DNA of 64,000 bases from Blastobasis lacticolella. Its lineage: Eukaryota; Arthropoda; Insecta; Lepidoptera; Blastobasidae. Of the stretch, positions 41,201 to 52,500 are shown one piece after another; the first letter of the stretch is position 1; every line of letters starts with the position of its first letter. Position numbers and translations under genes: made by a program. The stretch is taken from assembly GCA_905147135.1 (NCBI GenBank), contig LR990043.1, positions 17,547,584 through 17,611,583 on the forward strand, read 5' to 3'. The notes beneath the pieces are model-generated. The model was not told where the DNA came from. It saw nothing but the letters and a program-made list of their open reading frames with translations, and made no database searches.

Positions 41201-42060
41201 GACGAATTTCAAATTTACGTACTTAAGTTGTTTAAAAAGTTTAAATTCATCGTATTTTTAATGCTTATTTTTTGAGATGCATTTTGTAAAAGTATATTTT
41301 AATTAGGGCAGCTATAGCATTGTTCATATTTTTTCATTCCAGAGTATACCTTTATTTTTTTTATCTCCAAGCGTTCGGATATGGTTAGCCAAAGAATTGA
41401 AAATTCTGAAAGATATTGATTGCAATTTATTCGAAATAGTCCATGTTATATTTCCCTCGTCATTAATAATAATTCAGTGTTATAATTATAAATAATATTG
41501 TTATTTACTATGCATAATTGAAAGCCTGATTTTATAGTGTGACATTTTTCGGGAGCGGCGACCTCGCCAGCCCGCGGGCCGGCTGGCGCCCTGTTGTCTA
41601 ATGGACAATGTAAAATCATATGTAAATTTATTTATTATTAAATTACATTTTTTATTGTAACGTTTTATTTATCGAACTAAATTAGTAAGTTCCTAACTAG
41701 CTAGCATCTGTAAAGAATACTTCTCAAGTAGCTTCACGCTGAACTGATATAAGTAACAGCTTATCGTTTAGTGCGTATATTTTATACCATTTACTATTGA
41801 TATCGGTGAATCGATTGTACTTGATCATGCTTCGGATCGGAAGGCGTCTTGCAATACTAACCACGTGCCTTAGCTATGGCCCATTCCCATATCATCTAGA
41901 CGTAATACGGTTTATGTATCAATAGCTATTATAATGTACATAATGTTTTCAAGTAAACCAATATTTTATGGATTTTTAAGGAATTTGTATATTGTAAAGA
42001 TTATTAATTTTATCATAAAATTAATGCATAGCTAATAAGTGCTACATTTGTGAAAATAAA
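38289..42060 (+). other. rok: Probable long rok 3'UTR, repeat-poor
   Basis: Nearly 3.8 kb of AT-rich DNA without the SINE/LINE debris that fills neighbouring regions, with isolated GC-rich patches (39060-39110, 40880-40940, 41550-41600). The scarcity of insertions suggests a transcribed, constrained 3'UTR (inference). It contains Pumilio-type TGTAAATA near 38879 and TGTACATA near 41936. Earlier poly(A) signals (for example AATAAA near 41172) would give shorter forms. Confidence 0.45.
42055..42060 (+). terminator. rok: Candidate distal rok poly(A) signal
   Basis: AATAAA at the right edge of the repeat-poor block, within GTGAAAATAAATAAC. Chosen because simple repeats and unrelated sequence begin beyond it. 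Confidence 0.35.
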
Positions 42061-43095
42061 TAACATTTTAAGATCCCATTGTTTTATTTAAGTCAAACAT
42101 TAGAATAGAATGTAAGTAAATGGGTAAATAAACATAAATAAGTTATTAATCAACAAGTCTTATAAGTTGTTATCATCAATAGTCCTACGACATTGCCACT
42201 AAGCTCTCAAAACAACGTGAATATCTTCACACATTTTTGTAGGATTAAACGTGCGCTTTTACCCTGCTCGGCCTCAAGAACGAATCATGAAAAGGTGAGA
42301 TATGGGTGCAAACTGTGACGATGTACATCACTTGAAACGTCACTACAGCTCAGCCACTTGCACCCTTTTATCTTGGAACTAGTAATGACTCGTAGCCAAT
42401 GGGCTTGCACATGCTCAAATTCATGATTTGTTGCAACCGAGAGCGAGAGGGGTAAATGAATGCGGATATAACATATTAATAAAATTTTAAATAGAAAAAC
42501 ATTCATAATTATGACTTATACCTACTTAACATAAAATACTGTTGCGTTTAGCATGCGAACGATCTATGCGTTATTGAGTAGATTGAATGTGATTCATTAT
42601 TTCACAATGGAGGGAGCCTGACAGTTTAACAACTCAATTCTATTAATTCGTTGTCCTGTTCTGACGTTCCTCTTTATTAAAACAATTTTTTGATTGGCTT
42701 AATTTTTAATACACAAAATGTAAAGGTTCAGCGAAAGACATGCCACATAAGCGAAGCCGCGGGCAAAAACTAGTACCTACTTGGGCGCAACCTCCACGAT
42801 CAAGGGAATCAATCTCCACCAGCGAGGGTATCGACCTTCACCGGCGAGGGAATAGCGACGATATTATCGTGGCGTGTCGTGCCAATTAATTATATAAGAA
42901 CTGTATGAGCTTGTGTCCACGGCGATGCGCATCAGGCGACTTGTGGAGACACGGTCATAGCGTTGTTATGAAATTAAATAGCACGACGATAATATTGCCG
43001 CGATTCCCTCGCTCGTTGAGGTGGCGCTTTACGAACCACGAGCTTATTGAATCGTCAAAAAAGGTCACCGAATTAAGGAACGGAGAATGTGTAAT
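42061..43095. other. Convergent intergenic spacer between rok and the villin-like gene
   Basis: No exon found. A degraded transposon word (GCGAAGCCGCGGGCAAAAAC) occurs at 42750-42770. Frames at 42285-42506 and 42905-43171 are unsupported. Confidence 0.45.
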
Positions 43096-43346
43096 ACTAG
43101 TTAAAGACGTTCCCTTTTGGCTGGAGCCGACCAACTGTCAGTTGCAGTTGATACTAATCCTTACGCTGTAAAAAATAAAGTCGCTTTTGGGTTCGGGGTA
43201 CGTGGTCGGACGTCCGACCAAGGTCGGCTCGCTCGCGCATTTGAATTAATCCAAAGGCGGCTTTATTTTGTACTTCGTAAGGATTAGTATCAAATGCCAC
43301 TGACGGTTGGTCAGCTCCAGCCAAATCGGAGCGTCTGTTGCTAGTT
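43096..43346. mobile_element. Foldback MITE (family C), copy 2
   Basis: Inverted arms of about 85 bp: left TTTTGGCTGGAGCCGACCAA...CAGTTGATACTAATCC, right its inverse to CTCCAGCCAAAT...CGTCTGTTGCTAGT. Both arms carry AAAATAAAG pointing inwards, so each strand has an AATAAA. Lies 60 bp beyond the stop of the villin-like gene. Better preserved than the copy at 26583-26820. Confidence 0.85.
43262..43267 (-). terminator. Nearest poly(A) signal of the villin-like gene, inside a MITE
   Basis: AATAAA on the minus strand, 139 bases past the stop, within the right arm of the family C MITE. Other AATAAA words lie further away (for example 42671 and 42076). Confidence 0.4.
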
Positions 43347-43405
43347 TAACAAATGTAACAATAACAATATTGCCACGGCCAATCACGGCCATCCAAGCTA
43401 GGGTG

Positions 43406-43519
43406 CTAAAACAAGCCGACTGCCTTCTTGATCTCCTTCTGCTTCCACGCGGGCAGACCGCGGAACTCGCCGTACGGCATGCTGAAGGTCGACACGAAGT
43501 CGTCGTGGGTAAGATATAG
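43406..43519 (-). CDS. qua: villin-like terminal exon p (headpiece core)
   Basis: After GTTTCCAG. Reads [37 protein letters not shown], then TAG. The KKAVGLF end is the canonical F-actin-binding headpiece terminus, so the C-terminus is complete. Confidence 0.97.
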   Translation of the reverse strand, partial: LYLTHDDFVSTFSMPYGEFRGLPAWKQKEIKKAVGLF

Positions 43520-46500
43520 CTGGAAACAACGTTTATTGTGTAAAATCTATGTGTGTATGTTCCGCATCGACTCCGAAACGGTTAGACCGATTTTGTTGAA
43601 ATTATCAGGAAATTTCCAGTTACGCACAGTGGTAGCGGGTGTTTCTGTTAAGTTTGGTAGCGATCGGATCAACAGAAAAAAATGGGGTAGCGATAGGTAG
43701 GTATATGTAGAAAAGGGTCTAGTCTCTTCCTACGGGCATGAGGATGTATGCAGTATCATAGATAATATTACAATAGAAAATATTAAAATAATATGTCAGT
43801 AAAGTCGATAATGGTTTGGCCTTGCCAACTCACCTCCTTGGCGAGTGGGTCCACATCAGGCGGCAGGTGCTCCCGCGGCCCGCTGAGTACAGCCAGCGGG
43901 TACTTCTCGTGCTGGTCAAAGCGGTTCGCGCTGTTGCCGCTCTGCAGAGCGCTGTTGCCGCCCTGCACTATCGCCTTGCCTTCCAGCGCGCTCACTATCG
44001 CCGCGAAGGTCTTGTGGCCCTAGGATCGAGGGGAAAGTGTAGGTATTTATTGCAATTGCACAGTCGCCAACTGAAGTGGTGATGGTATCCATGGCGGATT
44101 AGTAGATAACATGTCGCCCCAAACGCAAACTCGTCACGCTAGCGTAACTTATCATGTTCTCAAATCGTCATTTCATCACAAGAGATGGCGCGGAAAGATT
44201 CTTGAGTGGCGACCACTCGGGGATGGCCCCGCAAGAGATAGACGACCTAATAAGTCTAGTGCTCCGATGGATGCAAGAGGCACAGTGTGGAAAGCGTGGA
44301 GCAGTGGGGGTCCTACGGCTGAGATGATTACGACGAAGTGTTCTATTTGGTTGAACATGTACCAACTCCAAAGAGCATCTACAATGTACTCCGTCGTTTC
44401 TCGTAACGTTCCCAGTGCAAGGACCGGGAATTCGACACAGCGAGTTCTGCATGGAAATTATGATCAACCCTCCTCATTAGAGGAAGCTCAAATCAAACGT
44501 GATCTTTGAGTGCTCAGCACTGATGATTACGTCCACCCCCCTCGCACATACCTTCCACATGGATTGCTTCCAGTGCGGGAAGAAGCCGGTGAAGTTGGGC
44601 GGCTCCCGGCCCTGCGTCAGCACCAGCACCGGCGTCTCGGGGTCGCGCGCCGACGGGTCTGGAGACAGATGTTAGAACTGAGTATGTAATTATACTACGG
44701 ATAGATAGAAGTAGGTATTATACACCAGGTTCATCTCGGCGAATGCCGGGTAAGAGAGTGCCCTGACCCACGGGACCAGGTGGATTAAATCGGTGGACCA
44801 CAGGAGATCAGAACAGTAATAGTGGAGTTGAGAACATACTTACAGTGGTTACATATACAGTATTGTGGGGGTATCTTCTAGGCACGCATGCTACATTTTC
44901 GACCACATCGTCGCTTTCCATCAGGTAGTTGAGGTAAAATGTACGCCTATTGATAATTAAAAATAAAGTGTCACTGCAGTAGGTATCACAGTTAGCAATA
45001 GATAAAGCAATTGAGCGCAACAACGACGATATTATCGACTGTAGCGTAAAAAGGGACTCTGGGGATATGGGAATTGGGTACCTATTGAAGACAAAACAGC
45101 TGACGCCTCTGCTGACGCTGACGCCCCAGTTGACGTCATATTATTATCGTCAACCTTCGTTGAAATACACTTTACTGTGACGTAGCTGTAGGTACTCCTG
45201 CCGGGGAGGAGTCAGTTCGACTTCGATCGTTGGAGCGTTCGGAGGTGTAGGTATGTCATATTCCGTTTGAGTAACTATAAAACTCATTGGACGCCACACT
45301 TCATCGTAGATAGATGATATGGGCGATAGTAATCTTTGGCGGTAAAGGGTATAAGGTAGCCGCCAATGTTGGCAAGTGACGACGGAGAAGGTGGAAAAGA
45401 GTAAAAAACCCACCTGGCCGGGTGTTGTGACCAGGGGACCAAGGGTCCGATAGTTGATCGTCGGAAGTTGTATATACGCCACGGAAGTTGGCACACTTCT
45501 TTAGCGCGATGTAGGACGCTCAGCGCCATCTATGTGCGGATGCTTATCAACCTTGTGTTCGTGTACTCGCAATGTGAGTATTGTTGAGTTTCCCTATTGG
45601 AGCGATAGATGTTGCTACAGATCCACGTACCTTGCACCAGGTACTGCGTGGCTAATTCCCGGGCGTGGTCGCGTGCGGTGGGCCCGGCGTGCGCGCCCAG
45701 CCACACGAACAGCGCGCAGTGCGCGTCCAGCACGGCCGCCATCTCCGGCGCTAAGTCGTACTGGCTGAACGAGATTATCTCCTCGACTGGAACGAATGGG
45801 GGGTTTCTTTATTTATGTTATCCGGCAGACACCATGCAAGCGGGCGACCTGATGGTATGTGGTCTGTTCTGCCTATGGACACCAGCTAAGACGGGAGTAT
45901 CGCCAATGAGTTGCTCACCTCTGAAACTTCGGGGCAACGTGACACAGCAAATGGCACATCGCCCACTCCTTGCCTGGAAAACGACCCTTCAGGTACTCAG
46001 AGCAATGCTGTCCCTCCGTTCTCCAGGCAAGTTCTTCACGGTAAGGCGGTAGTCAAAGCCTGAGGAGTCCGCCTGGGTGAGTACTACCGCCTTATCTATT
46101 TCTGCCGCATAGCAACAATGCTTGCATTGTTGTGTTTCGGTTTGAATGATAAGGAGGCATTTCATCTTAGTCCTTAGCAACAACGCGCCTGCGGTTTGCA
46201 TTTTTGTTGCATGCAATCTAAATGCACAAATCTTATGGGCGACAGTTACCACTCACCATCAACTGTGCCGTCAGCTCTTTCGCAACTACCTACCATAAAT
46301 CAAGGCTCGCTACTCACAGCAATACTGCCCCGGCGTGGCGACGGCGGCGTAGAACAGCCTCGGCGGCAGCGCGCGCCGCGGGCCCGCCGCCGCGCCCGCC
46401 GCCGGCAGCAGCCGGCAGCCGCCCACCGCCTCCCAGAAGGCAGGGGACTCCTTGCCTGGATAACCGCATATTACACCTTACCACAGCTGCATTAGGTAGA

Positions 46501-49500
46501 TTAGCTAGAACATCAACGCCTGTAACAGTCCACTGCTTAACGTGAGCCTTCTCACTCAAGTCGAGCTCTGAACCATAGTGAAAGATTTTACTATGATCTA
46601 CACTTTTCCGAGTTGGAAATTGAATTTTAAAAATTACTTTATGTATATTACGTATGAACCTAAGTACTCATTTGTAAAATAATACTACTATAATACTAAT
46701 GGTACTGTTTCTTTATCGAAGACCAATTTGGCAATTCGGAAATCAACCAGATGGCGGAATAGTGGACCATGAGGTCTACCCTGTCAAAATAAAACCCCGC
46801 CGGTACTCTAGCTAAATCGTTTAGCCCAGCAGGCCTTTATTTTGACAAGATGAAAATAAATGACAGTCGCAGAGTTAAATACAGAGTGGAGTCGCTGTCG
46901 ATATAATAGGTGACTGCGACTGACGACTGGAATGCATCGGCTACGTTCGATCGCTACTTCGACACAGCGCTCATCGATCGGCGCAGTACTGCGAACGCTG
47001 CGAAGCCGATAGGCAGCGAGGCGACAGCGAATCCACTCTGCGACTGTCATTAATTTGCATCTTGGCTAGAATAGATCTGTCATTTTACACTTGTACCAAC
47101 ACGAAATGATCTCAGTCTCAGTAGCACCGTCTGGTGGATTTAAGTATTGCCAACCGGCCCTTTCCACGCACCTTGCATAACCAGCGTATGTTCCGCGGCC
47201 GCCATGTTCTTGGCGACCTCCCTCTCGTCGCCGGTAGCGGCGGCCGCGCACCACACCCACACCCTGGCGCCGTCCCGGACCACGTAGCAGGCCCCGCGGC
47301 CCTCGCCGCCGCCGCGGACCTCCGCCCCGCGGGCCTCGCGGGCGTACTGCCCCGATACGCGGATGAGGGCGCGCGATGGGGCTACCACGCGGCGGCCGCT
47401 CGCTAAGGTAGTAAATAGTATATGTAAATGTATTTGGACAAAATCACATAACGCCATCTAGCCCCAAAGTAAGCAAAGTTTGTGTGCCAGAAAACTAATA
47501 AACTACTTATATACTTTCACTACACATATTATCGGGTTTGTTACCACGGTTAGTATTGTTTTTACCTCGATATTTTGACGCAGTTGCATGCGTCATGGTC
47601 ACGAGTTGAGAGTTGTACTTATATACTTTTTTTTAAATACATATTTATTATACCAAAACCCGTTTTAGAAATTATAATTCATCATTTCAATTTCTGCTCG
47701 TCCGGGAATCGAACCCGGGACCTCTGCCTGGCAGACCGGCATGTAAACCAACTGTACCACGCAGGTCATCAAAGGTAAAATGGTAGGTATGAGTGAGAGT
47801 GAGTTGGTACCTATACTAGAAACCAGCAGAAGCCATTGCCCCAGCAATCCTCTAATCATGTTGATTCAGCCTCCTCCAGATATTAAAAGTTTAGTCATAA
47901 TTGATGCGCTTGGCAGGCGGGTTGGAGATCGTAATGATGAATTGTTTTTTGACAAGCCTGGCATTTGACCGGTGAGATGGCGGTAATTGATGATGCGGGT
48001 CTGAAGTAATAATCATCAGCAGCACAACAACTATTAGCAGGCGAGTTGGAGATAGCAGTGTTAAAAACACAACATCTTTGCTGCTTATTTTCTAGGGTTC
48101 CTATCTGGCCTGCCACTTGACATCAATCACTGTATTTTTCTGTAAGACCGAGCGGACGCGACAGTTGGAGGCGTCCCAATTATCAACGTCTAAAGACGAC
48201 GAGATTATTAAGGTACACCAGAATTAGGAATTTCAACCCTGTGCAACGTACTTGAAATTACCGAAAAGTGGTAGATTTTTAACAGTATGCAAGTTCTTCT
48301 ATCGATTACGTTTCCATGTGTAAGTGATAAACATGCGTATAGATATCTACTTTTCGCACGCGTACTTATTGTTACGCGAATTTACATAAAAATGCAATCT
48401 TTAGAAATTAGCGTGAAAATAAGTACGTATCTAAAAAATAAGTAGCTTACTAATCTCGTCGTCTAAGACGTTTTAGAAACTTTGCATAGCGTAAAAAGGG
48501 GACACCAGTACTGTACCGGTATGTATACTTACGATATCTGTAAAAAGCTCTACTAAGCTAATTAAGGACGTGGTCATAGGTTGAACGAGGAAGTACTTAC
48601 GGTCGTAGTCTGTAGCACTGCCTACGTAGGTGATCATCCGACCTTTAAATATCTGCAGGAAGTGCGCTGGTTCTTTGCCTTGATATACCCAAGCCTGGAA
48701 ATATATTAGAATTTAAGACATAATTCTATGAATATCTCTCTATGAACGGAATTATATATCTCTATGTTACCTGAACGGGAAGACGCCCCAACTTGATGTA
48801 GAGGTCTTTGGCTTCTTTTGCACCCAAATTCCTCAAATCATTTGGCGAAGAGCCACCCTGAAAATGTTACATTTCATGTCAGTCGTAGGTTTTTACTGGA
48901 GCAGAGAGCGTATATTCCTGTCCCTATTGACTTAATTTGCTCAGCATAAAGTGCTTAATATTTATTTTGCTATGTGAATTTCAGCCGTATGAAGAGCAAT
49001 ATAAGTTGTTTATCATGCTCTTGCCATGAATCTAGAACAACGGAAGTACATGCTGCAAGAACTAGGGTAATACAGTTTTCATAGAAACAATGAAACTAGT
49101 AGTCCATTGTTACAATATTAATAAATAATCAACTTATTTCTCCACAATATCGTTTGCATAATTTGGTATGCAACTACGGTGTTAAGACATCAGAGCATGA
49201 ATCACATTTACATATGTGTGGAGACTGGTGCCTGAATCAGGGTAACCTGTGCTACAGGTCATCAGAAACTGTCACATTATACATCGTTTCGTTACCGCAG
49301 CAACCTATATTCAGTTAGGGTTATGTGAGTCTAATATCTAAATAGACTTATTCATAATGTTTTAAACTATCGCGGTTATAATCACACATTTTAAGGGTGT
49401 CTTCCGGGTAACGAAAGCGTCCCGTGACCATGATGCATGCAACTGCGTCGAAATACCGGGCTACTCGAGTACGCGGCAGGAAACCCGGAACATACCCTTA

Positions 49501-52500
49501 ATATGTAGACTTATTGAACTCACCATCCAGTAATAGATAATGGACTGGTCGCCAGTGGGCGCGTGGTAGGTGTAGAGCGCGATGTAGCAGTCCTGGTCGT
49601 AGAAGGCGGCGGCCTGCGGGCGCTCCAGCTCGGCGGCGGCGCCGGCCGCGCGCACGAGCCACACGCGCAGCGCGCCCGAGCCGTCGTCTGGGAGCTGCGC
49701 CTGCAAGTGACAGTATCACAGTTTATAATGAGCAGTAGGTTTGCCCGAGCCGTCGTCCGGTGGTGGTAAGAGATGATGCGGCCGAAGATGGAGCAACAGT
49801 CTAGCGTTGAAGGCGTCCAGATTATAGTGATCAGGGAACACACTAGCAGGCAACGTGTTCCATTCTTTAGCCGTACGCATTATAAAGGTTGAACCAAAGC
49901 GGCTCGTGTGGATAGCTGGAAGATCCCCGACATAACAATAAAGCGTTCGCCCGGATCGGGATCAATTACGATACCTATACTAGATGGGTGTTTTTTAAAA
50001 TCGCAGTTAAAATAAATATGCTTGGACAATTAACACAGCACCATCTAGCCCCAAAGTAAGCAAAGCTTGTGTTTTGGATGCCAGAGAACTGATAAACCAC
50101 TTATATATTTTTCAAACATATTTATTATACGTGTAATATCAAGACCCGTAACAGAAATTGAAATTCGTCATTTCAATTTCTGCCCGGTCGGGACTCGAAC
50201 CCGGGACCTCCGCGTGGCAGACGGCAGGTTAACCAACTAAACCACCCAGGTCGTCAATTATTCGTCGCAGTGTATATGTTTTCTGCCAGCAGCGGTATAT
50301 CGGCGGACGTCATTCCTCCTCCAACAGCGGAGGAGAGCCGCAAATTGCAACAGTGCATTTGTATCTGGAGCAACTCCAACTGGAACTCTAACTCAACAGT
50401 ATGTGTAGGTCCTACACAATCCTTACCTCAGCAGCAAGCCAAGCATTGGCAGCGAGGCTCACAGCATCCAGTCTCGTGGTGGCCGAGCGGGCGGCCCTCA
50501 GCGACGTGTCGCGACGCGCATCATTCCAGGTCCAATCCTTGAAGAGGGCTGCGAATTCCAGCGGCTCGTGGCCTGCCATGGCGGCCGCTACGGGCCCCGC
50601 GTGGCGTCTCGCCCGGGCCAACCCGCGGGCCGCAGCCAGGGCGCCGCGGCCGAGCGGGCCGGCGGTTGGGCCCACCCACGCCCACACGCCGCGGACGCCC
50701 GCGTCCACCACGTACACGCCCTGGGAAGTGGGGTGGTTAGTCTGAAATACTCTTACGACTATACGACTCTTAGTGAAACATCAAGAGTGGTGGACGTAAC
50801 CACAGGCCTAGCGAGGGGGGGGTTCAGGGGGTTCAAACCCCCACCGAAATCATTTCACACCAACTGCACTGCGTGATCAGTCCGTGTTTTAAAAGTCAAA
50901 ATACCAAAAATTCCGAGCTCACTGCGCTCGCTCATTTATTAGTTATGTTAATAAGTTTTCACCAGCTATTTTTAGCCAGAATTCGAAAAATTTCGAGCTC
51001 GCTGCGCTCGCTATTTTTTAATATATTACCATTAATTGCGTGGCGTGTTTAATTCGGATTTTAAAAGCCAATATTTACACTCGCGCCATGTAATCAATTC
51101 GGATTATTCAAATATTCGGAGCGGAGCTCGCTTAGTCATTACATTTGTCATGTTAATTCTTCGTCTTTTGATTCAAAATAAAAATAAACTTCGATCTCGC
51201 TACGCTCGCTCATATTAAGAATATGAACACCATCCGCGTCGTGTAATCGATTCGGATTTTAAGGGCCAATATAAACAACATTCTAACGCATCACCTCTGG
51301 TCCTTTAAGCCTAAATTCGAAAAATTAGGAACTATTTAGCAGCAAATCGCTATGCTCGCTCAATTTTCACTTTGGGTTACTTTTATTACGATTTCCCCAT
51401 CTTTTAAGAGGGGGTTACGAATCGAAATATATGCACATTAATCTTGAACTCCCCCAAAACCAGAACCTCTTACTGTAGAGTAAGGTATAGGTGCTGCCAA
51501 TGATTTTACATTGTTAGGTAACCATTGGATAATGCTGTTTATGACCCTCTGCCAAGGCTTCCAAGACATAACCTTTTAGGGAGCTTTTAGGGTTGAAAAA
51601 TACTTCAAATAACGCTGTTGCCACATTTATAGTCTACTAGGCCTAGCCTGCCTTCTGTTGTTTTTAACTACACTCAGATTGGATCGAAAGAGGCTACTCT
51701 GCTATGTTATTCTCTAAAACAATATCCATGAGAGCCTTAGATCATATGAGAGCGCAACGCTGAAACGTGACAGATCATGGTCAGGTTGTCAAGCAACGAA
51801 TTTTCTATTCAAATATTGTTATCATCCGACAGAACATCCTACATCCGACCAAGGATGTTTCTTAGATAGAGATAGAGAAACACCCTGCTCCAATTATCTT
51901 CCCCGTGAATTGATGAAAATAAATAGATGTCCATCCATCCATATATTTTCATAATCGCTATAAACACGAGTAACCTCTACTCCTGGATTTGTAGCCCAAA
52001 GCTTGTACCCTCTGTGAATATACATACTTATTTGATCGAAAACAGCACTACTCACATCATCAGTCAAGTCCTCCCTGTACAAAGGTGCTCGTTTAATCTC
52101 CTCCAGGCGTGCAGCCACGCGGGGCTGCGGCAGCGCGGGCGCGGCGCGGGGCGCGGGCGGCGCGCAGCGGTACAGCCTGGACAGAGGTATCATCATCATC
52201 ATCATCATCATCCGATATAGTTCAGTGGTGGATGAAAGCCTCTCTTAATGAGTGGGGGTAAGCGTAAATGCGATCAGAGGCTCTATTTTTGAATCGCTCC
52301 CCTCGCATCGAACGGTTTTCAATTTATTTTCGGCACGACAAATGCAATATTTTTTAAAAATCACATTGGCAACACAGGCCGAAAATCAAAATTGAAAACC
52401 TTAAAATCGAGGCGAGCGATTAAAAAATAAGGCCCCTGATGCGGGGTTATGCCTTTGTCCGCCGTAACCCGTAGTGTTAAGTCGTACTGACTTATCAGTC

